The translations under genes were made by a program, and so were the position numbers. Below are positions 9,529 through 18,645 of a stretch of DNA of 64,000 bases, one piece after another. Position 1 is the first letter of the stretch; each line of letters opens with the position of its first letter. The notes beneath the pieces were generated by a model. It was not told the origin of the DNA and made no database searches. It saw only the letters and a list, made by a program, of their open reading frames with translations. The stretch is from the NCBI RefSeq assembly GCF_015471405.1, contig NZ_BLVZ01000017.1, positions 82,345 to 146,344 on the forward strand, written 5' to 3'. The stretch is from Pseudomonas cichorii. GTDB lineage: Bacteria; Pseudomonadota; Gammaproteobacteria; Pseudomonadales; Pseudomonadaceae.

Positions 9529-12500
9529 ATGCAGCCATTGATCGTTTCCCAGCAGGTCACTCAAGGCGTCGCAGACTTTCTGCGTACCGCATTCCCGTCC
9601 ACTACTTCTGGTTTTGAGGGTTTGCTAGAGCGCTTTTTGGCTGAGCGCAGTAATATCTTCAAAGGGCCGTATCTGACTTTGCCACTGCCATTTCGCAAGC
9701 AGCTAGTTGGTGGCCTGCCGGCTTTTCCCTGGTTACCTGCGAGTTTTGTGCCCCACGCCCATCAGGCCAAAGCTTTTGCGCGGTTGGTGGATTCAGAGGC
9801 TCAATCTACGTTGGTGGCAACGGGTACGGGGTCGGGTAAGACCGAGTGCTTCCTATACCCGATCCTTGAGCATTGTCGTGTGGCGCGTGCCGAGGGGCGG
9901 CGTGGCATCAAGGCGATAATCCTGTATCCCATGAATGCCTTGGCCAGCGACCAATCTGGGCGCGTGGCCAAGGAAATCGTTAAGGCCGCTGGCCTTAGTG
10001 GGATTCGTGCAGGCTTGTACGTGGGCGATGCACCGGCTATCGAGTCGCAAACGGTCGCCCAATTGAGCGACGGTAGTTATGCGGTGATCACTGACCGCAA
10101 TGCCCTGCGTGAAAATCCGCCAGATATTCTGCTGACCAACTACAAAATGCTGGATTTTTTGCTGCTGCGTGCAGCTGATGCCCCTTTGTGGGCGCATCAG
10201 CTGCCAGACACGCTACGTTATTTGGTGGTGGATGAGCTGCATACGTTTGATGGTGCGCAGGGTACTGATCTGGCCTGTTTGATTCGCCGTCTCAAGGGAC
10301 GTCTGAATGCGCCGCCGGGCCAGTTGGTGTGCGTCGGTACTTCGGCAACGTTGGGCGATGATGGCGTTAGCGATTTGCTGGACTTTGCCGGTGATGTGTT
10401 TGGTGAAGTGTTGGATGACAATGCGGTTATCTCCGAGGACCGCGAGTCGGTTGGGGATTATCTCGCTGAAGCCCTGGTTGAGTTCACCCAAAGCCCGCAG
10501 CCCAGTGATCTGCATACCTTGGCTCCCGAGAACTATGACGACCTGCATGCCTATCTGGCGGCCCAAGCACCCTTGTGGTTTGGTGAGCCTTGCTCGGTCA
10601 CGCAGGCAGAGGATTTTGCTTGGCGCTGTGGCTTGGGTAAGGACCTGAAGAGCCACTTTGCCTTCCAGAATCTTTTGCGTGATTTGGAGCGTCTTGGCCC
10701 AAAGTCCGTGTTGCTGGATGACCTGTTAGTGCTGCTCAAGCGCCGTTTACCGAGCTGCGATGATGAGCGCTTTGCGTTACTTTGGTTGTCTAGCCTGCTG
10801 TCGTTGGTAGCGCATGCACGCCAGGATGCACATCAGAATTTTTTCTTGCAGGTGAAGGTGGAAATCTGGCTACGTGAGTTGCGCCGCATGGTGGCTGTGC
10901 TGGATGCTGAGCCGCAGCTTCGGCATCACGATGACTTACGTAAAGTCGATATGGAGCGGCTGCATCTGCCGGTGATCCATTGCCGCGAGTGCCACGCCAC
11001 CGGCTGGGGTTCTACGCAACAAAAGATCAGTCCCAATCAACTGACCCATGACCTGCAGTCGTTTTACAGCGCGTTCTTCGCCGAGGATGTGAGCACCCGT
11101 TTTATTTTTCCTTCCAGTGCGGGGGCGAACCCAGCGGTGTTCGAGCGCAAGCAGGTATGCCCTGCCTGCGGCTCCTTGCATCAGGCATCACAAACCGAAT
11201 GCTCACACTGTGAGGATCAGCCTTTGCTGGCTATAGATATTGCCAGCAACCTGCGTGAAGGTACGCGCAATGGCGCGAAGTACACCAAGTCGCACCATGA
11301 TTGTCCTTTCTGTGCCGGTTATAAAACGCTGACAATTGTTGGTTCGCAAGCGGCCAGTCTGGCGGCGGTGATGGTGGGACAGTTGTTTGCAACGCGCTTC
11401 AATCCGGACAAGAAGCTGATTGCTTTCTCTGACTCGGTACAGGATGCGGCGCATCGTGCAGGGTTCCTTGCCGCGAGAACCTGGCGAATGAACTTACGCC
11501 CGGCGTTGGCGCAGGTAATTGCTGATGCCTATGCAGCTGGGCGACCTGTGACACTAGAAAATTTGCCAACAGCATTCGCGCAACGTTGGCGCACGGCGCT
11601 AGGTGATGGTCATTACATTGCTAACTTCCTGCCGCCGCAAATGCAGTGGCTACGTGATTATGAGACCCTGATGGAAGAGGGGGCGCTGCCTGAAAGCAGC
11701 AACCTACCTAGCGAGTTGGCGAGGGTGTTGCCTTGGGTCCTCAATGCAGAGTTTGGCCAGGATGCTCATATTGGTCGCACTCTGGTAGCGACGGGAACTG
11801 CATGCGTAGTGCCACTTGCAGGCAAGTTAGACGAAGCCGCTCAATGGCTGTTGCCACGTCTACGTGACACGCTTGAACCGTTAGCCGCCGCGCAGCTGGA
11901 AGAAGTTGTTGTTTTACTGCGCGGGCTACTGGAAAACATGCAGCGCATCGGGGCTTGGCGTGATCAGGAGCTAGGGTTTTATGCGCGAATGGGTAGCAGC
12001 CCTTGGGGGTATAAGAAGAATCCAAGCCAGTTCAAGCTTCTAACCAGCCCGCGGCCTCCGAGGTTTTTGACACTGGCAGAGTTTGGTCGCTGTGTCAGTA
12101 TAACTAAGAGCCATGCCCGTTTGTTTAGCGACTGGGCGTTCAAGGCATTGCCTGCTTTGCATGATCTGGCGCTGGGTACGGATGCCTTGATTGCGCCGCT
12201 TTATCGGCTTGCTCTTGAGGCATTGGAAAGCGTTGGCTTAGCAGGTTTTGAGGAGGCTACCGAGAAGCCGGATATCCGTGTATGGGGGCTGGAGCCCTCT
12301 GCTTTCCACGTTATCTTGGGTGGCAAGGTGTGGCGGTGTGCCAGCTGCCACAGCACAACACTCTCTGGCCCAGAGGATGATTTTTCTGAGCAAGCGTGTC
12401 GCCGCGTCGATTGCCGGGGCGAGTTGCACGCACTAGATGTACCCGGTGATTTTTATCGCAAACTCTACCTGAATGCGGACATTCGGCGGGTAGTGGCGCA

Positions 12501-15500
12501 CGAGCATACTGGTTTACTGCCGCGCGAAACCCGCGAGGCAGTAGAGCGCAACTTTAAATCCAACAGTGATCGCCCCGGGGGCATTAATGTGCTTTCCGCG
12601 ACACCCACTCTTGAGATGGGTATCGATATTGGCGACTTGTCCAGCGTGCTGCAATGTTCGGTTCCTCCACAGCAGGCAAACTACATTCAGCGAGCCGGTC
12701 GGGCAGGGCGTAGCACTGGTAATGCGTTGCTGATGAGCATGGCGACCAGCAAGCCGCATGACCTGTATTTCTGGGATGACCCGAAAACCATGATTGCAGG
12801 TTCCGTGCAGGCACCTGGGGTTTTCCTTAACGCCTCGGCGGTACTTGAGCGTCAACTTACAGCGTTCACTCTAGATTGCTGGGTGCATGAGAACGGGCGG
12901 GCGGCGCAGATCCCTCAGGAAATTCGTGGGGTGTTCACTGCGATCAATAATCAGACCAACAGCAAGTTTCCTTACCCTTGGTTGAGTTATGTGGAGCAGC
13001 ACCAAGCGTCGCTTTTTGAACGGTTCTTGCGCTTGTTCAATCAGGGAGATATGTGCCCTTTGAGCGACGGTACGTGCCAATGGCTGGCTAATTTCATTCA
13101 GGGCAACAACGGTGATAGCAGCCCGTTGGCGTATAAGATCGTCAACCGTTTGCAGAGCATTGCTAGTGATGTTGAAAGCATCAAGCGCAAGCGTGAGGCC
13201 GCAGTGAAGGAGATCGATAAGCTGCAGGCGTTGACGGTGCGTGGTGAGGATCAGGAGCTGGAGTTGGCACGACTGCTTCAGGATCGAACTGCGCTTTCGC
13301 GTTTGATTGGCAGCATTGAGGGTAAGGCTACGCTCAATGTGCTGACTGATGAGGGCTTGCTACCCAACTATGCGTTCCCGGAGCAAGGTGTGCTGTTGCG
13401 CTCGATCATTGTGCGCGATTCAAAGGCCGGGACATCCGCTCCTGATCCTCTGACCTTCGAATATGAGCGTCCTGGATCAACGGCCATCACTGAGTTGGCA
13501 CCGAACAACACCTTTTATGCCGAAGGCAGGCGGGTGGTGATCAACCAGATCGACGTATCGAAGATCAAGCCGGAGCACTGGCGTTTCTGTAGGCAGTGCT
13601 CCTATACCGAGCCGCTATCCTCAGGTGATCAACACTCTAACTGCCCACGCTGTGGCGATACGCTGTGGCGCGACAGTGGCCGGGTGCACGAGATGTTGCG
13701 TTTGACCACGGTGTTTGCCCGAACGCTGGATCGCGATAGCCGTATTGCTGACGACTCAGACGAGCGTCAGCGCGGTTTTTATGTGCGCCAAGCTTTGGTG
13801 GATAGCCTGCCTGATGCGGTGCGCCAGGCCTTTGTGATTGACGAGCAAACATTTCCTTTCGGCTTCGAGTTTCTCGATCGGGTGACTTTTCGCGAGGTGA
13901 ACTTTGGCGAGCAGTCAGCGGAAGGCATGCCGATGGAGATCGGCGGGAAGGAACTCAGCCGCCCTGGTTTTAGCATCTGCCCCGAGTGCGGCACCTTACA
14001 GCGCAAGCGCAAGGCCGAGGAGCTATATCGCAACCATTCGTCCTGGTGCGCGAAGCGCAAGAACCCCGAGGCGAGCACGCAGCAGTGCGTGTTCCTCTAC
14101 CGCGAGTTCACTAGTGAGGGCATTCGTCTGTTTTTGCCCGAGGTGGGTTTTGCCGATACCAACGAGGCCCTGCTGAGCTTTGTGTCGGCTCTGGAGTTGG
14201 GGTTGGCGCGGCGGTTTAGGGGAGCAGTGGACCATCTGCGTATTGCTCTAGATATGCGTATGGCTGCGGGCTCAGATACGCCGCGTTGTTATCTGGTGAT
14301 CTACGACAGCGTGCCAGGTGGCACCGGCTATCTCAAGGAATTGATGCGCGCGCCCGAACCGCTGTTGGAAGTATTCGACATTGCACTGCAAGCCCTCAAT
14401 ACCTGTACTTGCAACCAGAATGCGGACACCGATGGCTGTTATCGCTGCGTGTACCGCTATCACAACAGCCATGATCGTAAGTCTATCTCGCGACGTACAG
14501 CACAGAAATTGTTGGGTGAGGTGATGCAGTACAAGGGAGCACTGAAGCCAGTTACCCATCTGGCCGACGTCCAGCCAGCTAACCAGTTACTGGATAGCAT
14601 GCTGGAGAGGCGGTTTGTCGAAGCGCTGCGCCGTGAGCATGAAGGTGAGAAGTTCAAGCTGAGTGAGCTATTGTTCAAGGGCAAGGCGGGCTATCAGATA
14701 CAGGCTGGCTCGCGTCGCTGGCGGATGGAGTTGCAGGTCAATCTGGGAGCCAGCGAAGGTGTGTTGATTCCGTGCAAGCCTGACTTCGTATTCTGGCCAG
14801 ACGATGCCGCCGACGACCTGCCCGTGGCGGTCTTTGTTGATGGTTGGCAGTACCACAAAGACATCATTACTACCGATATAGCCAAACGTATGGCGGTGGC
14901 CAGGAGCGGGAAGTTCTCAGTCTGGACGCTAACCTGGGATGATGTCGAATGCGCTTTGCAAAACCAGGTATTACCTACGCCATCGCCTTGGGCAACTTTG
15001 CTTAATGATGATCCACAGCAGGTAGTGCAGAAGCTGTGCGCGGCACAGGGCATCGCAACACTCTCCAATTTCAAATCGCTGCCGTCCTTTAGCCAGCTGC
15101 ATCAGCGTTTAGCCCATGGGCAACACCAAGCGCTCGGCAAATTGGCCGTCTGCCTGGCTGCGGGAATGTTGATGCCACCGGGTGACACTAATGCGCTTCA
15201 AGTCCTGCGCGAAGGGGCTTTCTGGCAGCGTTTGGATGAGCTGGGTCTGCTACCTGACCTGCAACTGCATAGGTTGAGCCTGCGTCAGCTCGGTACAGTC
15301 TGGATGCTGGCCATTGCCATGCACCCGGAGCATCTGAAGCAAGTGATGACGGGCAATGGCTCTGCAGACTCTGAGCCTGTTCTGGTTGGCGAGTGGAAAG
15401 AAGATGGCCTGCCCGAAAGCGAGCTGCAGTTACGCTGGCAGCAACTTTGGCAGGCACTTAACTTATTGTTGCCGCTGAGTCAGATTTGGGTTGGCAACGC

Positions 15501-15861
15501 TGAAATGCCAGGGTTACCTGCGCTGCAGGATTGTTCTGCGCTCAAAGCAAAATCCGGCGGACTGTCTGAAGCCTGGCAGGAAGCGCTGAGTCTAGCTGCA
15601 CATGAAGTACAGTCTTGGGGCTTGGCTCTGGCTGGTCTGGACGTAACCGCCCCAGAAGTGGGCTATGAGTTGATGGATGAGAAAGGCCGCGTAATAGCAG
15701 AAGCCGAATTGGCTTGGCCAGATGTTCGTACCGCCGTACTACTGCCAGATTCTGGAGCAGTGGCTGCGCTTTTTGCTGGCCAAGGTTGGCATTCTTTTGC
15801 CGCTGATGGCAGTGAGTTGCCTGATGAGCTGAGAACCCTTTTGATGGAGACACTGGCATGA
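9529..15861 (+). CDS. Giant DExH helicase with DUF1998 and a nuclease-like C-terminus (DruE/DrmA-DrmB-like)
   Basis: A 2110-aa protein. The SF2 core has GTGSGKT near residue 97, DELH near 235, GTSAT near 265, SATPTLEMGIDIG near 1023 and QRAGRAGR near 1054. Several zinc-type Cys pairs are visible (CREC, CPAC/CSHC, CASC, CRQC/CPRC, CPEC). A DUF1998 block ends in CTCN...GCYRC near 1625-1640. After it, KPDFVFWP near 1750 and AVFVDGWQYH near 1769 resemble the Vsr/PD-(D/E)XK fold. DISARM has the helicase and DUF1998 as separate genes (DrmA, DrmB), whereas Druantia DruE is a giant single chain like this one. The gene overlaps the next by 4 bp (ATGA). Helicase and DUF1998 are firm; the nuclease domain is inferred from motif shape. 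Confidence 0.85.
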   Translation: MQPLIVSQQVTQGVADFLRTAFPSTTSGFEGLLERFLAERSNIFKGPYLTLPLPFRKQLVGGLPAFPWLPASFVPHAHQAKAFARLVDSEAQSTLVATGTGSGKTECFLYPILEHCRVARAEGRRGIKAIILYPMNALASDQSGRVAKEIVKAAGLSGIRAGLYVGDAPAIESQTVAQLSDGSYAVITDRNALRENPPDILLTNYKMLDFLLLRAADAPLWAHQLPDTLRYLVVDELHTFDGAQGTDLACLIRRLKGRLNAPPGQLVCVGTSATLGDDGVSDLLDFAGDVFGEVLDDNAVISEDRESVGDYLAEALVEFTQSPQPSDLHTLAPENYDDLHAYLAAQAPLWFGEPCSVTQAEDFAWRCGLGKDLKSHFAFQNLLRDLERLGPKSVLLDDLLVLLKRRLPSCDDERFALLWLSSLLSLVAHARQDAHQNFFLQVKVEIWLRELRRMVAVLDAEPQLRHHDDLRKVDMERLHLPVIHCRECHATGWGSTQQKISPNQLTHDLQSFYSAFFAEDVSTRFIFPSSAGANPAVFERKQVCPACGSLHQASQTECSHCEDQPLLAIDIASNLREGTRNGAKYTKSHHDCPFCAGYKTLTIVGSQAASLAAVMVGQLFATRFNPDKKLIAFSDSVQDAAHRAGFLAARTWRMNLRPALAQVIADAYAAGRPVTLENLPTAFAQRWRTALGDGHYIANFLPPQMQWLRDYETLMEEGALPESSNLPSELARVLPWVLNAEFGQDAHIGRTLVATGTACVVPLAGKLDEAAQWLLPRLRDTLEPLAAAQLEEVVVLLRGLLENMQRIGAWRDQELGFYARMGSSPWGYKKNPSQFKLLTSPRPPRFLTLAEFGRCVSITKSHARLFSDWAFKALPALHDLALGTDALIAPLYRLALEALESVGLAGFEEATEKPDIRVWGLEPSAFHVILGGKVWRCASCHSTTLSGPEDDFSEQACRRVDCRGELHALDVPGDFYRKLYLNADIRRVVAHEHTGLLPRETREAVERNFKSNSDRPGGINVLSATPTLEMGIDIGDLSSVLQCSVPPQQANYIQRAGRAGRSTGNALLMSMATSKPHDLYFWDDPKTMIAGSVQAPGVFLNASAVLERQLTAFTLDCWVHENGRAAQIPQEIRGVFTAINNQTNSKFPYPWLSYVEQHQASLFERFLRLFNQGDMCPLSDGTCQWLANFIQGNNGDSSPLAYKIVNRLQSIASDVESIKRKREAAVKEIDKLQALTVRGEDQELELARLLQDRTALSRLIGSIEGKATLNVLTDEGLLPNYAFPEQGVLLRSIIVRDSKAGTSAPDPLTFEYERPGSTAITELAPNNTFYAEGRRVVINQIDVSKIKPEHWRFCRQCSYTEPLSSGDQHSNCPRCGDTLWRDSGRVHEMLRLTTVFARTLDRDSRIADDSDERQRGFYVRQALVDSLPDAVRQAFVIDEQTFPFGFEFLDRVTFREVNFGEQSAEGMPMEIGGKELSRPGFSICPECGTLQRKRKAEELYRNHSSWCAKRKNPEASTQQCVFLYREFTSEGIRLFLPEVGFADTNEALLSFVSALELGLARRFRGAVDHLRIALDMRMAAGSDTPRCYLVIYDSVPGGTGYLKELMRAPEPLLEVFDIALQALNTCTCNQNADTDGCYRCVYRYHNSHDRKSISRRTAQKLLGEVMQYKGALKPVTHLADVQPANQLLDSMLERRFVEALRREHEGEKFKLSELLFKGKAGYQIQAGSRRWRMELQVNLGASEGVLIPCKPDFVFWPDDAADDLPVAVFVDGWQYHKDIITTDIAKRMAVARSGKFSVWTLTWDDVECALQNQVLPTPSPWATLLNDDPQQVVQKLCAAQGIATLSNFKSLPSFSQLHQRLAHGQHQALGKLAVCLAAGMLMPPGDTNALQVLREGAFWQRLDELGLLPDLQLHRLSLRQLGTVWMLAIAMHPEHLKQVMTGNGSADSEPVLVGEWKEDGLPESELQLRWQQLWQALNLLLPLSQIWVGNAEMPGLPALQDCSALKAKSGGLSEAWQEALSLAAHEVQSWGLALAGLDVTAPEVGYELMDEKGRVIAEAELAWPDVRTAVLLPDSGAVAALFAGQGWHSFAADGSELPDELRTLLMETLA

Positions 15862-17957
15862 CGCTGGCACTCAAGATTGCAATGTCCGATGACTTTCTGA
15901 AGTCGTTTTCGGTAGTTCCACGTTCTCATCAGCAGGCGGTACTGACCTTCGTTGCAAAGTTTCGTCAGAACCCAATGGCGACCGGCATCAATTATGAGCG
16001 CATTCATGATGCCGCCGATCCGAACATGCGCTCGGTTCGGATCAACGACAATATGCGTGGAATCGTGCTTAAACCTGATGTGGGCAACGTTTACTGCCTG
16101 TTGTGGGTTGACCAACATGACGATGCCTATCAGTGGGCACGTCGCCATCGAGTCGCGATCCATCCGGATGTTGGCAGCATCCAGGTTTATGCAGTGCAGG
16201 AGGTGGCTAACACGAAAGCATCTGACGCCTCGGCCGAGGTGCGTGCAGTGGGACTGTTCGATGCCCTCAAGGATCGTGAAATTCGCCGGCTGGGCGTACC
16301 CGATGATCGGCTGGAAGCGGTGCGTGCCGTAACTAATGAAGGCGAACTTGAGGCGCTGGAAGCGCAATTGCCCGATGAGGCATTCGAGGCGTTGTATCTA
16401 TTTGCTGCCGGCGAGCTTTTCGACAAGATCATCAGTGATCAGGCCGCGCCAGAGTCTGTCGACCCTGCAGACTTCGGGGCTGCGCTGGAGCGCGATAGCT
16501 CGCGTCGTCATTTCGTGGTACTGACTGATGACAGCGATCTGGAGGCCTTACTGGCTGCACCTCTAGAACGCTGGAGGGTCTTCCTGCACCCAACTCAGCG
16601 CAAGTTGGTGGAGCGTGACTGGAATGGTCCAGTGAAGGTGACCGGTGGTGCAGGTACTGGTAAAACTGTTGTCGCCATGCATCGCGCTGCAAGACTTGCT
16701 CGACAATATTCGGACTTGCCTGGTCGTCCGGTCTTGTTTACCACGTTCACCAAAACACTTGCCGAGGACATCCGCCAGCATTTGGCGCTGCTGTGCACCC
16801 CACAGGAATTGGAGAAAATTCAAGTGGTGAACCTGGATCAGTGGGCTTCCAGCCTTCTGCGTCGTTTTGGCTACCCACATAACCTGCTGTACAACGAAGG
16901 CGATCGTCGCCGTTTCTGGCAAGCAGCTCTGTCTGCGATGCCGACATCGGTTGATCTCAGCCTAACGTTCATGCGTGCGGAGTATGAGCGAGTGGTGCTG
17001 CCTCAAGCTTGTGAAACTGCTGAGGACTATATGCGTGCCAGTCGAGTCGGCCGTGGCGGTCAGCTCGGCCGTGCGATGCGTAAGTCTATTTGGCCGGTGT
17101 TTGCCGAATACCGTGCCCAGCTGCAAGCCGCCAATTTGCGCGAGCCTGAAGAGGCCTTCCGTGAAGCCTGTCAGTTGTTAAGGACAGAGCAGCCCGCACT
17201 CGGAATTCGGTCCATGGTGGTAGATGAAGCCCAGGACATCAGCAACGCAGGTTTTGAGCTTATTCGCACAGCCGTAGAGGAAGCTGAAAACGACCTGTTT
17301 ATCGTTGGCGATGCTCACCAGCGTATCTACCGGCACAAAGTCGTACTGAGCCGGGTGGGCATTGAGGTTCGTGGCCGTAGCCGTAACCTTAAGGTGAACT
17401 ACCGCACCACAGACGAAATCCGTCAATGGGCCTGTGCTCAGCTTGAAGGATGTGCTGTCGACGACCTGGACGGGAATGCGGATTCTCTGCGCGGTTACCG
17501 TTCGCTTACCCATGGTGATGTGCCGGATATCATTGAGTCGTCTTCCGTTAATGAGGATATGCCGCATATACAAACGATCCTTAAACAACTGCAGGACGAT
17601 GGCATGGAGCCTCGACAGATTTGCATCACCGCACGTACTAACGAGGATCTGGAAAACATTGCTAGAGCTCTGCAGCAAGCCAATATTATTCACTTGAAAC
17701 TAGATAACGCAACCTCGGACGATTCGGCACTATTGGGCGTCCGTCTAGCCACTATGCACCGCATCAAGGGGCTTGAATTTAGCGTAGTGATTGTTGCCGC
17801 CTACAAGGGAGCCACTACTTATGCAGGGCAATTTAGCCGTGATGAAGATGCCGGGGTAACCGAAGACACTGAAACTTCTGAAAGATGTCTGCTGCACGTT
17901 GCTGCTACTCGAGCAAAGAGAAATTTGTTTCTCCTGGTGCGGCCCTCTGTAGGCTGA
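15858..17957 (+). CDS. UvrD/Rep-type helicase with RelE/ParE-like N-terminal domain
   Basis: A 699-aa protein. Residues 1-110 (SVRINDNMRGIV, then a conserved AYQWARRH) look like the RelE/ParE fold seen at the start of some phage-defence UvrD helicases. The SF1 helicase core follows: AGTGKT near 266, VDEAQD near 455, NYRTT near 514, MHRIKGLEF near 635 and VAATRAKR near 675. It starts inside the stop of the DUF1998 helicase (ATGA), so translation is coupled, and a strong hairpin follows 8 bp after its stop. It is likely the last gene of the defence operon, perhaps acting on DNA ends or stalled forks. Whether the N-terminal domain keeps ribonuclease activity cannot be told. Confidence 0.82.
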   Translation: MTLALKIAMSDDFLKSFSVVPRSHQQAVLTFVAKFRQNPMATGINYERIHDAADPNMRSVRINDNMRGIVLKPDVGNVYCLLWVDQHDDAYQWARRHRVAIHPDVGSIQVYAVQEVANTKASDASAEVRAVGLFDALKDREIRRLGVPDDRLEAVRAVTNEGELEALEAQLPDEAFEALYLFAAGELFDKIISDQAAPESVDPADFGAALERDSSRRHFVVLTDDSDLEALLAAPLERWRVFLHPTQRKLVERDWNGPVKVTGGAGTGKTVVAMHRAARLARQYSDLPGRPVLFTTFTKTLAEDIRQHLALLCTPQELEKIQVVNLDQWASSLLRRFGYPHNLLYNEGDRRRFWQAALSAMPTSVDLSLTFMRAEYERVVLPQACETAEDYMRASRVGRGGQLGRAMRKSIWPVFAEYRAQLQAANLREPEEAFREACQLLRTEQPALGIRSMVVDEAQDISNAGFELIRTAVEEAENDLFIVGDAHQRIYRHKVVLSRVGIEVRGRSRNLKVNYRTTDEIRQWACAQLEGCAVDDLDGNADSLRGYRSLTHGDVPDIIESSSVNEDMPHIQTILKQLQDDGMEPRQICITARTNEDLENIARALQQANIIHLKLDNATSDDSALLGVRLATMHRIKGLEFSVVIVAAYKGATTYAGQFSRDEDAGVTEDTETSERCLLHVAATRAKRNLFLLVRPSVG

Positions 17958-17964
17958 AGTCTCA

Positions 17965-17997
17965 GACCTATACAGCTAAAAATTAGCTGTATAGGTC
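17965..17997. terminator. Bidirectional terminator between convergent operons
   Basis: A perfect 15-bp inverted repeat (17965-17979 and 17983-17997) with a 3-nt AAA loop. It lies between the end of the UvrD-type gene (+) and the end of the PIN gene (-). The arms have A/T runs next to the loop but no long U tract outside. Confidence 0.7.
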
Positions 17998-18006
17998 GGC
18001 CCAGCA

Positions 18007-18645
18007 TTACTGGCTAACACTGCGACGCCCGGCCAGCTTAAGCTTTGCGAGCCTCCTAAGGCTTGGGCATAAACCTACGTTTTCGCGTCCGATCACCTTT
18101 TCAATCCAGTCGAATTGGCTGTCTCGGACTTGCATTCTGGCGTGTTTCAGCGCTTGAAGCGTTGCAACGGCTAAGGCTTTATCTCCGATTGAAATACGCA
18201 CGGGCTCGTAAGCAAGAATATCGACTGTTGTAATGAGTCGCAGTGTTTCAAAACGTTGGGAGGAAATTTGAGTAGCTTTTTTTTCATCAATGACTGCGGT
18301 AAACCCGTTGCTATGTGCAAGCGCGAGTGTCGCGGCTTCTCCGTCTCCGAGCGAGGCCGCTGTGGATCCGGATACCAAGTCGAAGAAGTGCTCTAATGCA
18401 ATGCCAGAAAGCTCTTCTGTCTTTAAAATTTGATTATGGATTAGCTCCAAAAGCTGTTTCGGCTCAGGCCGGCCGTTTACCGTTCCTAGCTCAATCTCCC
18501 GTATTACATTGTCAGTGACAACAATAGGAGTCGGAACTGCTTGCAGGATTGCGCTTGCATAGCCGGTCGCCAGCAAGTTTATGATGACACTGGCGTCGAG
18601 AACGAGAATGCTATCTCGATCAGTGAGACAGCTTGAAAAGGTCAT
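18007..18645 (-). CDS. PIN-like nuclease (DUF3368-like)
   Basis: About 212 aa. The N-terminal VLDASVIINL, then DNVIREIE, LGDGEAATLALA and AVIDEKKA give the spaced acidic residues of a PIN-fold, Mg-dependent RNase. It is the last gene of the four-gene minus-strand cassette and overlaps the XRE-ImmA gene by 26 bp. The ATG at 18645 has an AGAGG/GAGG stretch upstream; further in-frame ATGs exist at 18654 and 18669-18672, so the start is not certain. PIN proteins paired with XRE/ImmA proteins are a known toxin-antitoxin-like arrangement. Here the pair is attached to a QueC-like gene, so it may instead be the effector of a defence system. Confidence 0.7.
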   Translation of the reverse strand: MTFSSCLTDRDSILVLDASVIINLLATGYASAILQAVPTPIVVTDNVIREIELGTVNGRPEPKQLLELIHNQILKTEELSGIALEHFFDLVSGSTAASLGDGEAATLALAHSNGFTAVIDEKKATQISSQRFETLRLITTVDILAYEPVRISIGDKALAVATLQALKHARMQVRDSQFDWIEKVIGRENVGLCPSLRRLAKLKLAGRRSVSQ

